38,508 bases of DNA from Bacteroidales bacterium. GTDB lineage: Bacteria; Bacteroidota; Bacteroidia; Bacteroidales; P3. How positions within the stretch are numbered: the first letter of the stretch is position 1; every line of letters begins with the position of its first letter. Made by a program: the position numbers and the translations under genes. Below, in pieces: positions 1 to 9,074 of the stretch. Location of the stretch: the NCBI GenBank assembly GCA_024400545.1, contig JAKSMO010000019.1, positions 1-38,508 on the forward strand, written 5' to 3'. The notes under the pieces are model-generated. The model saw only the letters and a list, made by a program, of their open reading frames with translations, ran no database searches and was not told where the DNA came from.

Positions 1-2342
1 TAGTTGATGCTGATTGTGGTGTGGGTGAAGCGTAGGTGGGGACCTGGGTGCCAACGTGGATCGTCGGATGGTGTCTCGATGTTGATGGACAAGGCATTGT
101 CGGCGGTGGATGAGAGTGGATATGTTTTTGCTACCTTGATGTGGTAGGTGTGTCCTTTGATGAGTTTTGGCTCATTGAGGTATTTGGAAATTCTGTCGCC
201 CGACCAGATTTCAGTTTCGCCAGTGAAGGTGAAGATAAGGTCGGCATAATCGTTGGTTTGCACCTCGCTCAGTATCGTCACGTCGGCTTCTAATACTGCT
301 TCAATTTGTTTAAATCCGTCTGTTTCAGTTATATTTGTTGGTTCTAGAACTGTATAGGTGTTGCGTTTGCCTAAGGACGGCTGTTGTTTGGGGACAACCA
401 CGGTGAAGTCTGCGGGGCAGAATCTCATGAGGGTGTGGCTTTCGGCTGCTGCAAGGACTGGGTGGCTTGTGAGGCGGTTGTTGCGATAGGTATAGCGTAG
501 TAGGTAGTTCATCCGACGCAGCTCGCCCCGGCATAGCTCCATAAGTTGTTGGTCGTTAACTTCACGGATGGAAAAGTTAGGCAAAATACGGTGGAGTGTC
601 TCGTCGCTATCGGAATTGGCAGCTTGGTAGAATAGGTCGTGGTAGAGCAACTGCCCTGCAGTGCGGTCGTATTCCACCACCACCAAGGTCTTGGGCATGG
701 TACTGCCCAGTCCTGAGCCTAGCCAATGAACGGTGGGAGGTGTGGGTAGTCCATAACGGTTGTGAAGTAGGGTGAAAAGTGATGGGGCAATGTCGTTGTG
801 GGTGACAATATTTGAGAACTTGGCCGACTGGGTGATGAGCGGCGACCAGATGATGAGCGGCACATGATGCAGTTGGGCGGGATGTGTCTTCCCATAACCA
901 TAGCCATGATCGCCAGTGATGACGAAAATGGTGTTTTGGTATTGTGGGGTGGCTTTGATATCGGTAAAGAACTGACGCAGGGCATCGTCGGCAAAACGGT
1001 AGGAAGCCAGCCGTTCGGGACTATAGCCAAGCTTCGGGGCTATTGACTTGACCTTGGCTAAATATTGCTTCTGTAATTTATTGTCGTTCAAATTCAAATC
1101 CTCGTGTGTGGTAAGAGTAATGATTATGTTGGCGGTGGGTGCCGATTGTTGGGAGATATGGGCGGCAGTCTTTGTGAGGAGGATATTGTCGTGATAGCCC
1201 CAAATACTAGACATTGACTTTTCGTCATCGACTTTATACTCCTCAAAATAAGGAGATAAATAATCAATGTGCTGTGCCGTGAGATATTCGTAGATACAGT
1301 CAAACGAGAAATAGCCAGTGTAGAAAGCCTGTGAGGTGTAGCCTCCTTGCTTAAGAATGGAGAGGAGTGAATTGTGCTGCGGCATGTTGCCAAATTGGAA
1401 GCTTTTAGGCCCGCCTACCGATCCCGTGATGGCAGGCACTGCTCCATAGCTGCGTGGCGTGGTAGAGAGACAGTTTTTCCAATACAATCCGCTGTATGCC
1501 AATGTGTCGATAAATGGCATGAGCCCACAGTTCATAAATTCATCGCCCAGTGATTCCACCACCAGGATAACGATATTGGGCAATGAACTGCTTTCGGCAA
1601 AGAATGGCGAGAGAATATCTTCGGTGTTGTCAATGCGCTCTAGTGGATAAGTCTTGTCTATAGGGTTAAATTCGGGGTGGGTAAGTAGTATGGAATCAAT
1701 AATAGCCTCAAAGTATGGCTCATTCTCTTGCTCGGCCAAAGAGTTGTAATGAACCGATATGAAATTTTTCCACGAGTCATCGAGGCAGTAAGCAGTCTTG
1801 TTGATAATGAAATTGTTGTGCTGCTTTACCTTGAGGTGATCCATCTTGAGGATGATGCCGAGAATCGATAGTATTCCAACAAGTGCGATGCACCAAAGGC
1901 TATGTTTGGGCTGTCGATGGCTCCAGTAGAATGCCAGCCGTATGAAGCCTCCTATAACTAATATAATAATGAATAATGGCAGAAACCACCCCAAGGTGGC
2001 AACCACGGTATCTATACTCTCGCCCAAGGGTCTAGAAAACAACTCGTTGCCTAGAAGGAAACCATTGTGAAGATTGTATATGGTGAGCCCCAGTTCGGAT
2101 AGTAGCAGTAGGCCTAATGATGTTCCGCTTATTATTGCTGCCGTGATTGGAGAGAACCGAGATATAACAAGTTGCAATATGCCCACAACCATTAGAGCCC
2201 AAGATGCGTAGATTAGATTGTAAGCTAGCGCATTGGGTAGTATTGCAAATTGGTTGGCAATAGCCAATTCGCCCACTTTTAGCAGGGCGACGAGTGCCAG
2301 GGTAAGGATGGCAAGTGGTGCGAACTGGTTGAGCCGAGACAT
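1..2342 (-). CDS. LTA synthase-like sulfatase-fold membrane phosphotransferase (3' end outside window)
   Basis: An open frame runs from the ATG at 2342 to the left edge with no stop, giving 780 codons in view. About five hydrophobic segments occupy residues 1-165. A sulfatase/alkaline-phosphatase-fold domain follows: VVESLGDEF (Glu263, a likely metal ligand), STTPRSYGA near 292-300 (Thr294 or Thr295 the likely nucleophile), and later a TGDHGYG metal motif. This is the layout of LtaS-type enzymes, which move phosphoglycerol or phosphoethanolamine onto envelope glycans or lipids at the outer face of the inner membrane. The substrate here is unknown. After residue ~600 there is an unusual extra beta-rich, non-membrane tail of at least 180 residues. 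It lies 103 bp downstream of the HerA-like gene on the same strand. Family assignment is fairly sure; the exact donor and acceptor are not. Confidence 0.8.
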   Translation of the reverse strand, partial: MSRLNQFAPLAILTLALVALLKVGELAIANQFAILPNALAYNLIYASWALMVVGILQLVISRFSPITAAIISGTSLGLLLLSELGLTIYNLHNGFLLGNELFSRPLGESIDTVVATLGWFLPLFIIILVIGGFIRLAFYWSHRQPKHSLWCIALVGILSILGIILKMDHLKVKQHNNFIINKTAYCLDDSWKNFISVHYNSLAEQENEPYFEAIIDSILLTHPEFNPIDKTYPLERIDNTEDILSPFFAESSSLPNIVILVVESLGDEFMNCGLMPFIDTLAYSGLYWKNCLSTTPRSYGAVPAITGSVGGPKSFQFGNMPQHNSLLSILKQGGYTSQAFYTGYFSFDCIYEYLTAQHIDYLSPYFEEYKVDDEKSMSSIWGYHDNILLTKTAAHISQQSAPTANIIITLTTHEDLNLNDNKLQKQYLAKVKSIAPKLGYSPERLASYRFADDALRQFFTDIKATPQYQNTIFVITGDHGYGYGKTHPAQLHHVPLIIWSPLITQSAKFSNIVTHNDIAPSLFTLLHNRYGLPTPPTVHWLGSGLGSTMPKTLVVVEYDRTAGQLLYHDLFYQAANSDSDETLHRILPNFSIREVNDQQLMELCRGELRRMNYLLRYTYRNNRLTSHPVLAAAESHTLMRFCPADFTVVVPKQQPSLGKRNTYTVLEPTNITETDGFKQIEAVLEADVTILSEVQTNDYADLIFTFTGETEIWSGDRISKYLNEPKLIKGHTYHIKVAKTYPLSSTADNALSINIETPSDDPRWHPGPHLRFTHTTISIN

Positions 2343-2357
2343 GGTTATCAATTTATA

Positions 2358-2428
2358 AATAAAGAATAAAAAATAAAGAGTTTTGCCACATTGCCGCGTC
2401 AGCCACTTTTTATTTTTTATTCTTTATT
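2358..2428. repeat. 20-bp perfect AT-only inverted repeat between two minus-strand genes
   Basis: AATAAAGAATAAAAAATAAA at 2358-2377 is the exact reverse complement of 2409-2428, with a 31-nt loop. It lies between the stop of the HerA-like gene and the start of the LtaS-like gene. It has no G+C-rich core, so it is not a classical terminator. It could be a weak transcript hairpin, an RNA stability element or a protein-binding palindrome. Confidence 0.6.
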
Positions 2429-2445
2429 CAGTAATTCAACATTTA

Positions 2446-4107
2446 CTATTTCCCTTTGAGCAGCGAGCCCAGCAGGCCGCGACCCAGTTTGAATGCGGTG
2501 TTGACCAGCTCGCGCTTGGCCTTTTGTGCGGCCATTTTCTCCAGGCTGCCCAGGATGCTGTTGTCCTTGGCTTTTTGGCGTTCACGCTCGGCGGCTTTGC
2601 GCTTGCGCTCTTCGGCGGCTTGCAGGCGCTCTTCTTCGCGCTGCTGTTTGGCTATCTCGCGCTGCTGCTTCTCCTCGGCTTTCTGCTGCTCGGCCATGGC
2701 CTTCTCCTCCTGCTGCTTGTTGAGCTTGTCGGAAAGGATTTCGTAGGCCGAAATGCGGTCGATCATCTTGTCGTATTTGCCAAAAACCATAGAGGTCTGC
2801 ATCAGTTGCTGGCGCTCCTGCAGTGCGAGGGCGCCGGCCTGACCTTGGGGCGGGAGGATCTTGGCGCGCTCCACCATGGTGGGTACACCCTTGGCGTCGA
2901 GGAAAGAAACAAGGGCTTCGCCCACACCCAGTTCGGTGATTACGGTCTCGGTGTTGAAGGCGGGATTGGTGCGGAAAGTTTCGGCGGCCACGCGCACGGC
3001 TTTCTGGTCGCGGGGAGTGTAGGCGCGGAGGGCATGCTGCACGCGGTTGCCGAGCTGGCCGAGCACGGTATCGGGGATATCGGTGGGGTTTTGGGTGCAG
3101 AAATAGATGCCCACACCCTTGGAACGGATAAGGCGCACCATCTGCTCGATCTTTTCGAGGAGCGATTTGCTGATGCCGTTGAAGAGCATGTGGGCTTCGT
3201 CGAAGAAGAACACCAGCTTGGGCTTGTCGAGGTCGCCCACCTCGGGCAGCTGCTCGTAAAGTTCGCTCATGAGGTAGAGCAGGAACGAGGTGTAGATCTT
3301 GGGCGAATTGACAATCTTGTCGGAAGCAAGGATATTGATAACACCTTGGCCTTGACGGGTCTGCATGAAGTCGTAGATATCAATGGCGGGCTCGCCAAAG
3401 AATTTGTCGCCACCTTGGTCTTCGAGGCTGAGGAGTCCGCGCTGGATGGCGCCGATAGTGGCGGTGCTGATGTTGCCGTAGGCGGTAGTGTATTGGGCGC
3501 GGTTGTTGCCCACTTCCTCAAGGGTTTTGCGGAGGTCTTTGAGGTCGATAAGGAGCAGGCCTTGATCGTCGGCAATGCGGAACACCATGTTGAGCACATC
3601 GCTCTGGGTGTCGTTGAGGTCAAGGATGCGGGCAAGGAGCATGGGGCCCATCTCGGAGATGGTGGTGCGGAGGGGATGGCCTTGTTCGCCAAACACATCC
3701 CAGAAGCACACGGGGGCAGCTTTGTAGGCAAAGCCGCAGTCCTGTAAATGATTGTCGGCCACACTCTTGTCGAAATGCACATTGCCGCCGCCTGCCTTGG
3801 CCACACCCGAGAGGTCGCCCTTGATATCGGTGGCAAACACAGGCACACCCATAGCGCTGAAGGTTTCGGCCAAATTTTGCAGGGTGCAGGTCTTGCCCGT
3901 GCCGGTGGCTCCGGCTATGAGACCGTGGCGGTTAGCCATTTGGGGGAGGATGCCGAGGCGGGTGGTGCCGGCGATGGCGTTGAAGGGGATACCAGTGTTG
4001 TCTATCATAAGGCGTTGTTTATAGGGTTTCTGAATGTTTTTTTGATAGGGTCGGAAGCGACCATTTTTTTGTGTTAACGGAGATGTGTATAATTTATTGT
4101 GTGCCAC
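2446..4107 (-). CDS. YjgR/DUF853 family HerA-like ATPase
   Basis: This is a predicted cytoplasmic P-loop ATPase of the HerA/FtsK superfamily, YjgR (DUF853) branch. The Walker A motif GATGTGKT is at residues 66-73, directly after [11 protein letters not shown], which is typical of this family. Walker B VFFFDEAH is at 299-306, and a sensor-like YFCTQNP segment follows. From about residue 460 the C-terminus is a long charged, Glu/Lys/Gln-rich probable coiled coil. The ATG at 4107 gives 553 residues; a second ATG at 4008 ([11 protein letters not shown]) gives 520, closer to the usual ~500 and matching where family homology should begin, so 4008 may be the true start. YjgR proteins are annotated as helicase-like, but their biological role is unsettled. 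A long open frame on the opposite strand is a codon-bias shadow. Confidence 0.85.
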   Translation of the reverse strand: MAHNKLYTSPLTQKNGRFRPYQKNIQKPYKQRLMIDNTGIPFNAIAGTTRLGILPQMANRHGLIAGATGTGKTCTLQNLAETFSAMGVPVFATDIKGDLSGVAKAGGGNVHFDKSVADNHLQDCGFAYKAAPVCFWDVFGEQGHPLRTTISEMGPMLLARILDLNDTQSDVLNMVFRIADDQGLLLIDLKDLRKTLEEVGNNRAQYTTAYGNISTATIGAIQRGLLSLEDQGGDKFFGEPAIDIYDFMQTRQGQGVINILASDKIVNSPKIYTSFLLYLMSELYEQLPEVGDLDKPKLVFFFDEAHMLFNGISKSLLEKIEQMVRLIRSKGVGIYFCTQNPTDIPDTVLGQLGNRVQHALRAYTPRDQKAVRVAAETFRTNPAFNTETVITELGVGEALVSFLDAKGVPTMVERAKILPPQGQAGALALQERQQLMQTSMVFGKYDKMIDRISAYEILSDKLNKQQEEKAMAEQQKAEEKQQREIAKQQREEERLQAAEERKRKAAERERQKAKDNSILGSLEKMAAQKAKRELVNTAFKLGRGLLGSLLKGK

Positions 4108-4214
4108 TGATGTTTTTTAGGCGGGCGGAAGGGGGCTAGCGACAAAAATGTTAGCCGACCCACAAAAAATGAATTATCGCACAAGTGCCGTACAATAATA
4201 TTATTTTTTTTGCG

Positions 4215-4235
4215 TTATCACAAAAATTGTGATAA
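4215..4235. promoter_or_regulatory. Perfect 9-bp-arm palindrome just upstream of the YggS-type gene
   Basis: Arms TTATCACAA (4215-4223) and TTGTGATAA (4227-4235) are exact reverse complements around AAA. The element ends 11 bp before the ATG at 4247 and heads a seven-gene plus-strand run. Its size and symmetry suit a dimeric transcription factor operator; ATCAC/GTGAT half-sites recall the CRP/FNR superfamily, but with different spacing. An RNA hairpin sequestering the start region is an alternative. Function is inferred only. Confidence 0.5.
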
Positions 4236-4246
4236 TAGATACTGAT

Positions 4247-4930
4247 ATGATTAAAGAGAATTTGGCTCAGGTGAGCAGAACGATAGCCGACGGTGTGCGA
4301 CTTATTGCCGTTTCGAAGACCAAGCCTGTGGAGGATTTGCAGGAGGCCTACGATGCGGGGATGCGTCTTTTTGGCGAAAATAAGGCGTTGGAGATGCGCG
4401 ACAAGCACGAGGTGCTGCCCAAGGATATTGAATGGCATTTTATAGGCCATCTGCAAACCAATAAGATTAAATATATTGCCGGTTATGTGAGTTTGATTCA
4501 CAGCATCGACAGTCTGAATTTGCTGCAGGCCGTAAACAAGGAGGCCGCCAAGCATGGCCGTGTGATTGACTGCTTGCTGCAGTTTCATATTGCCAGCGAG
4601 GAAACTAAGTTTGGGCTGGACATGAACGAGGCCGAGGCGCTGCTGAGTTCGGCCGAATATGCCGAGCTTAAGAATGTGCGCATTGTGGGCGTGATGGGCA
4701 TGGCCACCAACACGGACGACCGCGACCTGATACGCCGTGAGTTTCGCACCCTCAAGGGCTACCACACTCAGCTGGCCGAGAAATATTTTGCGGGATGTGC
4801 CGAGTTTAAAGAAATCTCGATGGGCATGTCGGGCGATTACGAGATAGCCATGCAGGAGGGCAGCACGCTGGTGCGCGTGGGATCGGCCATTTTTGGGGCC
4901 CGCAACTACAACATTCCCGTAAATGATTGA
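4247..4930 (+). CDS. YggS/PLPBP family pyridoxal phosphate homeostasis protein
   Basis: This encodes a cytoplasmic PLP-binding protein with the fold of the alanine racemase N-terminal barrel; the family buffers PLP and affects vitamin B6 and amino-acid balance. Diagnostic segments are LIAVSKTKP (the Lys at residue 24 from this start forms the Schiff base), FGENKALEM, EWHFIGHLQTNK, and the C-terminal MGMSGDYEIA with GSTLVRVGSAIFG, which binds the phosphate. Length is 227 residues, normal for the family. An in-frame GTG at 4229 would add six residues but lies inside the palindrome 4215-4235, so the ATG at 4247 was preferred. It is the first gene of a tightly spaced plus-strand run ending at tsaB. 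Identification is confident. Confidence 0.93.
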   Translation: MIKENLAQVSRTIADGVRLIAVSKTKPVEDLQEAYDAGMRLFGENKALEMRDKHEVLPKDIEWHFIGHLQTNKIKYIAGYVSLIHSIDSLNLLQAVNKEAAKHGRVIDCLLQFHIASEETKFGLDMNEAEALLSSAEYAELKNVRIVGVMGMATNTDDRDLIRREFRTLKGYHTQLAEKYFAGCAEFKEISMGMSGDYEIAMQEGSTLVRVGSAIFGARNYNIPVND

Positions 4931-4996
4931 TGCGGCAGATGATAGGGATTGAAAGAGAGAAATAATTTTCGAAAATACAAAAATAAAAATTTAACT

Positions 4997-5881
4997 ATGT
5001 CGGTATTACAAAAAAAACGTGAGTCGATTCTTTCGTATGTGATTATTACGTTCGGTATTCTGGTATATACCTTTGCGTGGTCGGCCGTGATGCTGCCCGC
5101 TAAGATTGTGGGTGGCGGAGTGAGCGGTATCTGCTCGGTGCTGTATTATGCCGTGGGGATTCATATCCCTATTGGCGTGATGAGCTTTGTGATCAACACG
5201 CTGCTGTTGTTGGTGGGCTTGAAGTTTTTGGGCTCCAAGTTCGGCATCAAAACCATTTATGGCATCATCGCTTCGTCGCTGGGCTTTATTTTGTGGCAGC
5301 AGGTGCTGCATATCGACATGCTGTTTGATGTGTCGCAGTTTGGCGGATTTATGTGCGCTATTATTGGCGGTGCGCTGTGCGGCGTGGGTATCGGACTGGC
5401 GTTCTCGATGGGTGGCAACACAGGCGGAACGGATATTATTGCCCTTATCCTGAGCAAGTTCTACAATATATCGCCCGGCAAGGTGATTATGTATCTCGAC
5501 CTTATCATTATCGGTTTGTCGTTCTTTGTGTCGCACAAGATTGAGAATGTGGTGTTTGGCTATATCGTTATGTTCACCATGACCTATGTGCTGGATATGA
5601 TTGTGGACGGCAACAAGCAGTCGTATCAGATTATGGTTTTCTCCAAGAACAATGCCGAGATAGGCGACGCCGTGACCAAGGAGATTGGCCGCGGAGCCAC
5701 CTTGATGGAGGCCGAGGGCTGCTACAGTCATCAGAAAAATCCGGTGCTTATCATCATGGTGCACCGCACCGATAAGTCGTCGGTGATGCAGCTGATTCAC
5801 CGCATCGACGAAAACGCCTTTATCTCCGTAAGCAAGACCCAGGGCGTGTATGGTCGCAATTTTGAAAAACTGAAATACTAA
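4997..5881 (+). CDS. YitT family membrane protein (DUF161 and DUF2179 domains)
   Basis: An integral inner-membrane protein of 294 residues. Five or six hydrophobic helices cover roughly residues 15-200, including the Gly-rich AKIVGGGVSGI and FSMGGNTGGTDIIA segments typical of the YitT family. A soluble C-terminal DUF2179 domain of about 80 residues begins near YQIMVFSKNNAEIGDAV. The transport substrate and function of the family are unknown. The ATG at 4997 (MSVLQKKRESIL) was chosen; an upstream TTG at 4949 would add an implausible Lys/Asn-rich extension. It starts 66 bp after the YggS-type gene and ends 20 bp before rpe, consistent with one transcript. Confidence 0.9.
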   Translation: MSVLQKKRESILSYVIITFGILVYTFAWSAVMLPAKIVGGGVSGICSVLYYAVGIHIPIGVMSFVINTLLLLVGLKFLGSKFGIKTIYGIIASSLGFILWQQVLHIDMLFDVSQFGGFMCAIIGGALCGVGIGLAFSMGGNTGGTDIIALILSKFYNISPGKVIMYLDLIIIGLSFFVSHKIENVVFGYIVMFTMTYVLDMIVDGNKQSYQIMVFSKNNAEIGDAVTKEIGRGATLMEAEGCYSHQKNPVLIIMVHRTDKSSVMQLIHRIDENAFISVSKTQGVYGRNFEKLKY

Positions 5882-5901
5882 ATATAAATAAATCTATTCT
5901 T

Positions 5902-6552
5902 ATGATCTCCCCTTCACTTTTATCGGCTGATTTCGGTAATCTGCAGCGCGATTTAGAGATGCTCAACTCCAGTGAGTGCGATTGGTTTCATGTGGATGTG
6001 ATGGACGGTATCTTTGTGCCCAACATCAGTTTTGGTCAGCCCGTAATAAAATATATCAAAAAGCATGCGCAGAAGCCCCTTGATGTGCATTTGATGATTA
6101 TGGACCCCGGCCGCTATATCAATGATTTTAAAGAGGCTGGCGCCGATATTATCACCGTGCATTACGAAGCTTGCACCCATCTGGACCGCACCCTTCATGC
6201 CATAAAAGACGCAGGCCTCAAATGTGGCGTGGTGCTCAATCCCGGCACACCCGTGGCTATGCTTGAAGATGTGGTGCAGATATGCGATGTGGTGCTCCTG
6301 ATGTCGGTCAACCCCGGTTTCGGCGGTCAGAAATTTATTGAAAACACCTACGAGAAAGTGCGCCAGCTCCGCGCCCTCTGCAACCGCAAGAACCCCGCCT
6401 GCCTGATCGAGGTGGATGGCGGTGTGAATACCGAAAACGCCCCCAAGCTCTATGCAGCAGGAGCCGACGTGCTGGTGGCCGGAAATGCCGTGTTTAAATC
6501 AGCTAACCCTCAAGAAACCATCAAACAACTGCAATGCAGAGACCTCAACTAA
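5902..6552 (+). CDS. rpe: Ribulose-phosphate 3-epimerase
   Basis: This TIM-barrel enzyme interconverts D-ribulose 5-phosphate and D-xylulose 5-phosphate in the non-oxidative pentose phosphate pathway. It begins MISPSLLSADFGNL. The expected metal and catalytic residues are present: His30 and Asp32 in FHVDVMDG, His63 in DVHLMI, and Asp172 in EVDGGVN. The SVNPGFGGQKF loop (residues 135-145) closes over the substrate phosphate, and AGADVLVAGNAVF is the phosphate-binding end. At 216 residues it is full length. Its last 19 nt overlap the start of rlmI in another frame, suggesting translational coupling. Confidence 0.97.
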   Translation: MISPSLLSADFGNLQRDLEMLNSSECDWFHVDVMDGIFVPNISFGQPVIKYIKKHAQKPLDVHLMIMDPGRYINDFKEAGADIITVHYEACTHLDRTLHAIKDAGLKCGVVLNPGTPVAMLEDVVQICDVVLLMSVNPGFGGQKFIENTYEKVRQLRALCNRKNPACLIEVDGGVNTENAPKLYAAGADVLVAGNAVFKSANPQETIKQLQCRDLN

Positions 6553-7718
6553 TACTTGCCCCGGGCAAAGAAAAGGCCGTGCTGCGCAGGCATCCGTGGA
6601 TTTTTTCGGGTGCTGTGCGCAAGCGTATAGGTGCGCCCAAGGAGGGCGACATTGTGGATGTGCTGAGTGCCTCGGGAGAATGGCTTGCTGCGGGTCATTT
6701 TCAGGACGAGAGCATCATTTGCAAAGTGCTCAGTTTCGACACCCCCGATGTGGATCCTGTATCGCACCCCGAATTTTGGGCCGAAAGAGTGCGCCAGGCC
6801 GTGGCCTACCGCCGCCGACTGGGTTTCTTTGATATGCCCGATACTAATGTTTTCCGCCTGGTGCATGCCGAAGGCGACTACCTGCCCGGCTTGGTGGCCG
6901 ACTATTATAACGGAGTGCTTGTGCTGCAGGCCCATAGCGTGGGTATGCACCGCACCTTCCCCTTGCTGGCCGAGCTCTTTGCCAAAGAGTTGCAGCTCTC
7001 TTCCATCTTCGACAAGAGTTCATCCACCCTGCCTGGCGGCGGTGTGGACGACCGCTATATCTGGGGCGAGGAACCCCAGGAGTGGGAAATATGCGAGGAT
7101 GGCAACCGACTGCTCATCAATTTCTTTGAAGGTCAAAAGACGGGCTTCTTTGTTGATCAACGCGAGAACAGACACCTTGTAGGCACCCTGTCGCCTCAGC
7201 GGCGAGTGCTGAACTGCTTTGGCTACACAGGCGGGTTCAGCTTGGGAGCGCTGCGTGGCGGCGCCAGCTATGTGGAAACGGTGGATATCAGCAAGAAGGC
7301 TATAGCCCTGTGCAACCGCAACGTGGAGCTGAACTTCGGTCCCTCGGCCCCCCACAAAGGCGTGGTGGCCGATGTGCTGCAGTATCTTGATACTGTGAGC
7401 GATCAGTTCGATGTCATCATCCTCGACCCTCCGGCTTTTGCCAAGAACCACCGTTCGCTGCAGCAGGGGCTTAAAGGTTACCGCAATATCAATCAAAAAG
7501 CGATGGAGAAAATCCGTCCGGGCGGATTGCTGCTCACTTTCAGCTGTTCGCAGGCTGTAAGTCGCGACGATTTTCAAACCATGTGCTTCACTGCCGCCGC
7601 TAATGCTCACCGCAAGGTGCGCATCGTGCGTCAGCTTCCTCATGCAATGGATCACCCCGTAAGCATTTACCACCCTGAAGGCGAATACCTTAAGGGCTTG
7701 CTGCTTTATGTAGAGTGA
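6534..7718 (+). CDS. rlmI: RlmI-type class I 23S rRNA (cytosine-C5) methyltransferase
   Basis: A SAM-dependent RNA methyltransferase of the RlmI (YccW) type, which in E. coli methylates C1962 of 23S rRNA. An N-terminal PUA domain covers about residues 1-80 ([14 protein letters not shown]), followed by the EEHGV-like insertion domain. The Rossmann methyltransferase core begins near [12 protein letters not shown] and carries [13 protein letters not shown] (SAM site), the [10 protein letters not shown] motif and FSCSQAV, where the Cys is the likely catalytic nucleophile. Length 394 residues is normal. The start overlaps the 3' end of rpe by 19 nt and folE follows after 16 nt. The family is clear; the exact nucleotide modified in this species is inferred. 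Confidence 0.92.
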   Translation: MQRPQLILAPGKEKAVLRRHPWIFSGAVRKRIGAPKEGDIVDVLSASGEWLAAGHFQDESIICKVLSFDTPDVDPVSHPEFWAERVRQAVAYRRRLGFFDMPDTNVFRLVHAEGDYLPGLVADYYNGVLVLQAHSVGMHRTFPLLAELFAKELQLSSIFDKSSSTLPGGGVDDRYIWGEEPQEWEICEDGNRLLINFFEGQKTGFFVDQRENRHLVGTLSPQRRVLNCFGYTGGFSLGALRGGASYVETVDISKKAIALCNRNVELNFGPSAPHKGVVADVLQYLDTVSDQFDVIILDPPAFAKNHRSLQQGLKGYRNINQKAMEKIRPGGLLLTFSCSQAVSRDDFQTMCFTAAANAHRKVRIVRQLPHAMDHPVSIYHPEGEYLKGLLLYVE

Positions 7719-7734
7719 TTGTAACAATTTAATT

Positions 7735-8343
7735 ATGAACGAAAAAGGATACGAAAGAATAGACCGTTACGACGAGAAACGTGTAGCCGAAATAGGTCAA
7801 CACTATAAGGCCATATTGGAACTTTTGGGCGAGGACCCCCAACGCGAGGGACTGCTCAAATCGCCTGAACGTATAGGCAAAGCTATGCTCTACCTTACCC
7901 AGGGCTACGATCAGGATCCCGAGTCGATACTCCGCTCGGCCCTTTTCCACGAAGACTACAAGCAGATGGTGGTGGTGAAGGATATAGAGATGTATTCGCT
8001 TTGCGAGCATCACATGCTGCCCTTTGTGGGCAAGGCTCATGTGGCCTACATTCCTAACGGCACCATTGTGGGACTGAGCAAGATACCCCGCATAGTGGAT
8101 GCCTATGCACGGCGGCTGCAGGTGCAGGAACGCCTCACCAAGCAGATTAAAGACTGCATTCAAAACACCCTCAACCCCCTCGGTGTGGCCGTGGTGATCG
8201 AGGCCCAGCATATGTGCATGTCGATGCGTGGCGTGTCGAAGCAAAACTCCGTTACCACCACTAGCGATTTCACCGGTTCGTTCAAAAAAGACATACGCAC
8301 CCGCGAGGAGTTTATGCGTCTCATAGGTGCCAATCTACACTAA
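7735..8343 (+). CDS. folE: GTP cyclohydrolase I
   Basis: This cytoplasmic homodecameric zinc enzyme converts GTP to 7,8-dihydroneopterin triphosphate, the first step of folate synthesis. Zinc ligands are Cys90 and His93 in [10 protein letters not shown] and Cys161 in [10 protein letters not shown]. The substrate-site segments [21 protein letters not shown] and the near-C-terminal TREEFMRLI are typical. At 202 residues it is full length. It sits 16 bp after rlmI and 47 bp before the LolA-like gene in the same run. Confidence 0.97.
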   Translation: MNEKGYERIDRYDEKRVAEIGQHYKAILELLGEDPQREGLLKSPERIGKAMLYLTQGYDQDPESILRSALFHEDYKQMVVVKDIEMYSLCEHHMLPFVGKAHVAYIPNGTIVGLSKIPRIVDAYARRLQVQERLTKQIKDCIQNTLNPLGVAVVIEAQHMCMSMRGVSKQNSVTTTSDFTGSFKKDIRTREEFMRLIGANLH

Positions 8344-8390
8344 TTGCAATAATCGGGCCTTCCGAAATACCTATTAGAAAATTACTCGCA

Positions 8391-9041
8391 ATGAAAAAGC
8401 TGATATCATTCCTTTTGGTGCTCACTTTGGCACTTCCCGTTCTTCGGGCACAGCTCACCCACACACCCAACGGCGCTGTGGATAACAACGCTAACGCAAT
8501 CCTTAAGAAAGCTGCCGCTAAGATGTCGGGCACCGTAAGTTTCAGCGTAACGGTGGTCAACCGCGACGCCAACAAGAAAGAAACGCTGCGGCAGAAAGCC
8601 GACGTGCTGTACAACTCGCCCCGCTACAGAGTGAAGACTGGCGAGGTGGAAGTGTATAGCGATGGCAAGTCGGTGTGGCAATACAACAAAGCCGCCAAAG
8701 AAGTGGTGGTGAGCCCGATGGTGGAAGTGGATGACGACCTGATCAACCCCGCCAACCTGCTTTCGAACTACACCAAGACCTTCCGCGCCAAGCTAATACG
8801 CGAAGAGGAAGACGGCACCGCCGTTATCGACCTTCAGCCCATGAAGGGCAAGGCTTTCCACAAAATCCGTCTTTACATCAACAGCAAAACAGGTTTGCTT
8901 AAGAAACTAGAACAGCACAACTACGACTCGTCGCGCGGAGAATACACTATCAGCAACTTCAAAAACACGAAAGCCACTGATGCCGACTTTGCCTTCGATG
9001 CCAAGTCCCACCCCGGCGTGGAAGTGGTGGACATGCGCTAA
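8391..9041 (+). CDS. LolA-like periplasmic outer-membrane lipoprotein carrier
   Basis: A 216-residue secreted protein. A signal peptide (MKKLISFLLVLTLALPVLRA) is followed by a single LolA/LolB-fold domain, with typical features: the helix NAILKKAAAKMSGTVSFSV, beta strands around DVLYNSPRYRVKTGEVEVYSDG, and KSVWQYN. LolA family proteins carry lipoproteins across the periplasm to the outer membrane; Bacteroidota have several paralogues, so this could be a specialised carrier rather than the housekeeping LolA. It is 33 bp upstream of tsaB. Family assignment is good, exact role inferred. Confidence 0.8.
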   Translation: MKKLISFLLVLTLALPVLRAQLTHTPNGAVDNNANAILKKAAAKMSGTVSFSVTVVNRDANKKETLRQKADVLYNSPRYRVKTGEVEVYSDGKSVWQYNKAAKEVVVSPMVEVDDDLINPANLLSNYTKTFRAKLIREEEDGTAVIDLQPMKGKAFHKIRLYINSKTGLLKKLEQHNYDSSRGEYTISNFKNTKATDADFAFDAKSHPGVEVVDMR

Positions 9042-9074
9042 TACCTATTCTGCAATCTTAATTTCTCAATCCTC

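Noticed and set aside
2383-3747. 454-codon open frame on the plus strand opposite the HerA-like ATPase
   Set aside because: It is antisense to a clear Walker A/B ATPase, is Leu/Gly/His-rich as expected of a reverse-frame shadow of a GC-rich gene, and has no family motif.
5006-5800. 264-codon minus-strand frame opposite the YitT gene
   Set aside because: His/Gln-rich, antisense to conserved membrane segments of YitT; a codon-bias shadow.
6006-6018. TATCTTTG -7-like sequence inside rpe
   Set aside because: It encodes the conserved GIFVPN segment, has no TTTG at the right distance, and no gene starts just downstream.
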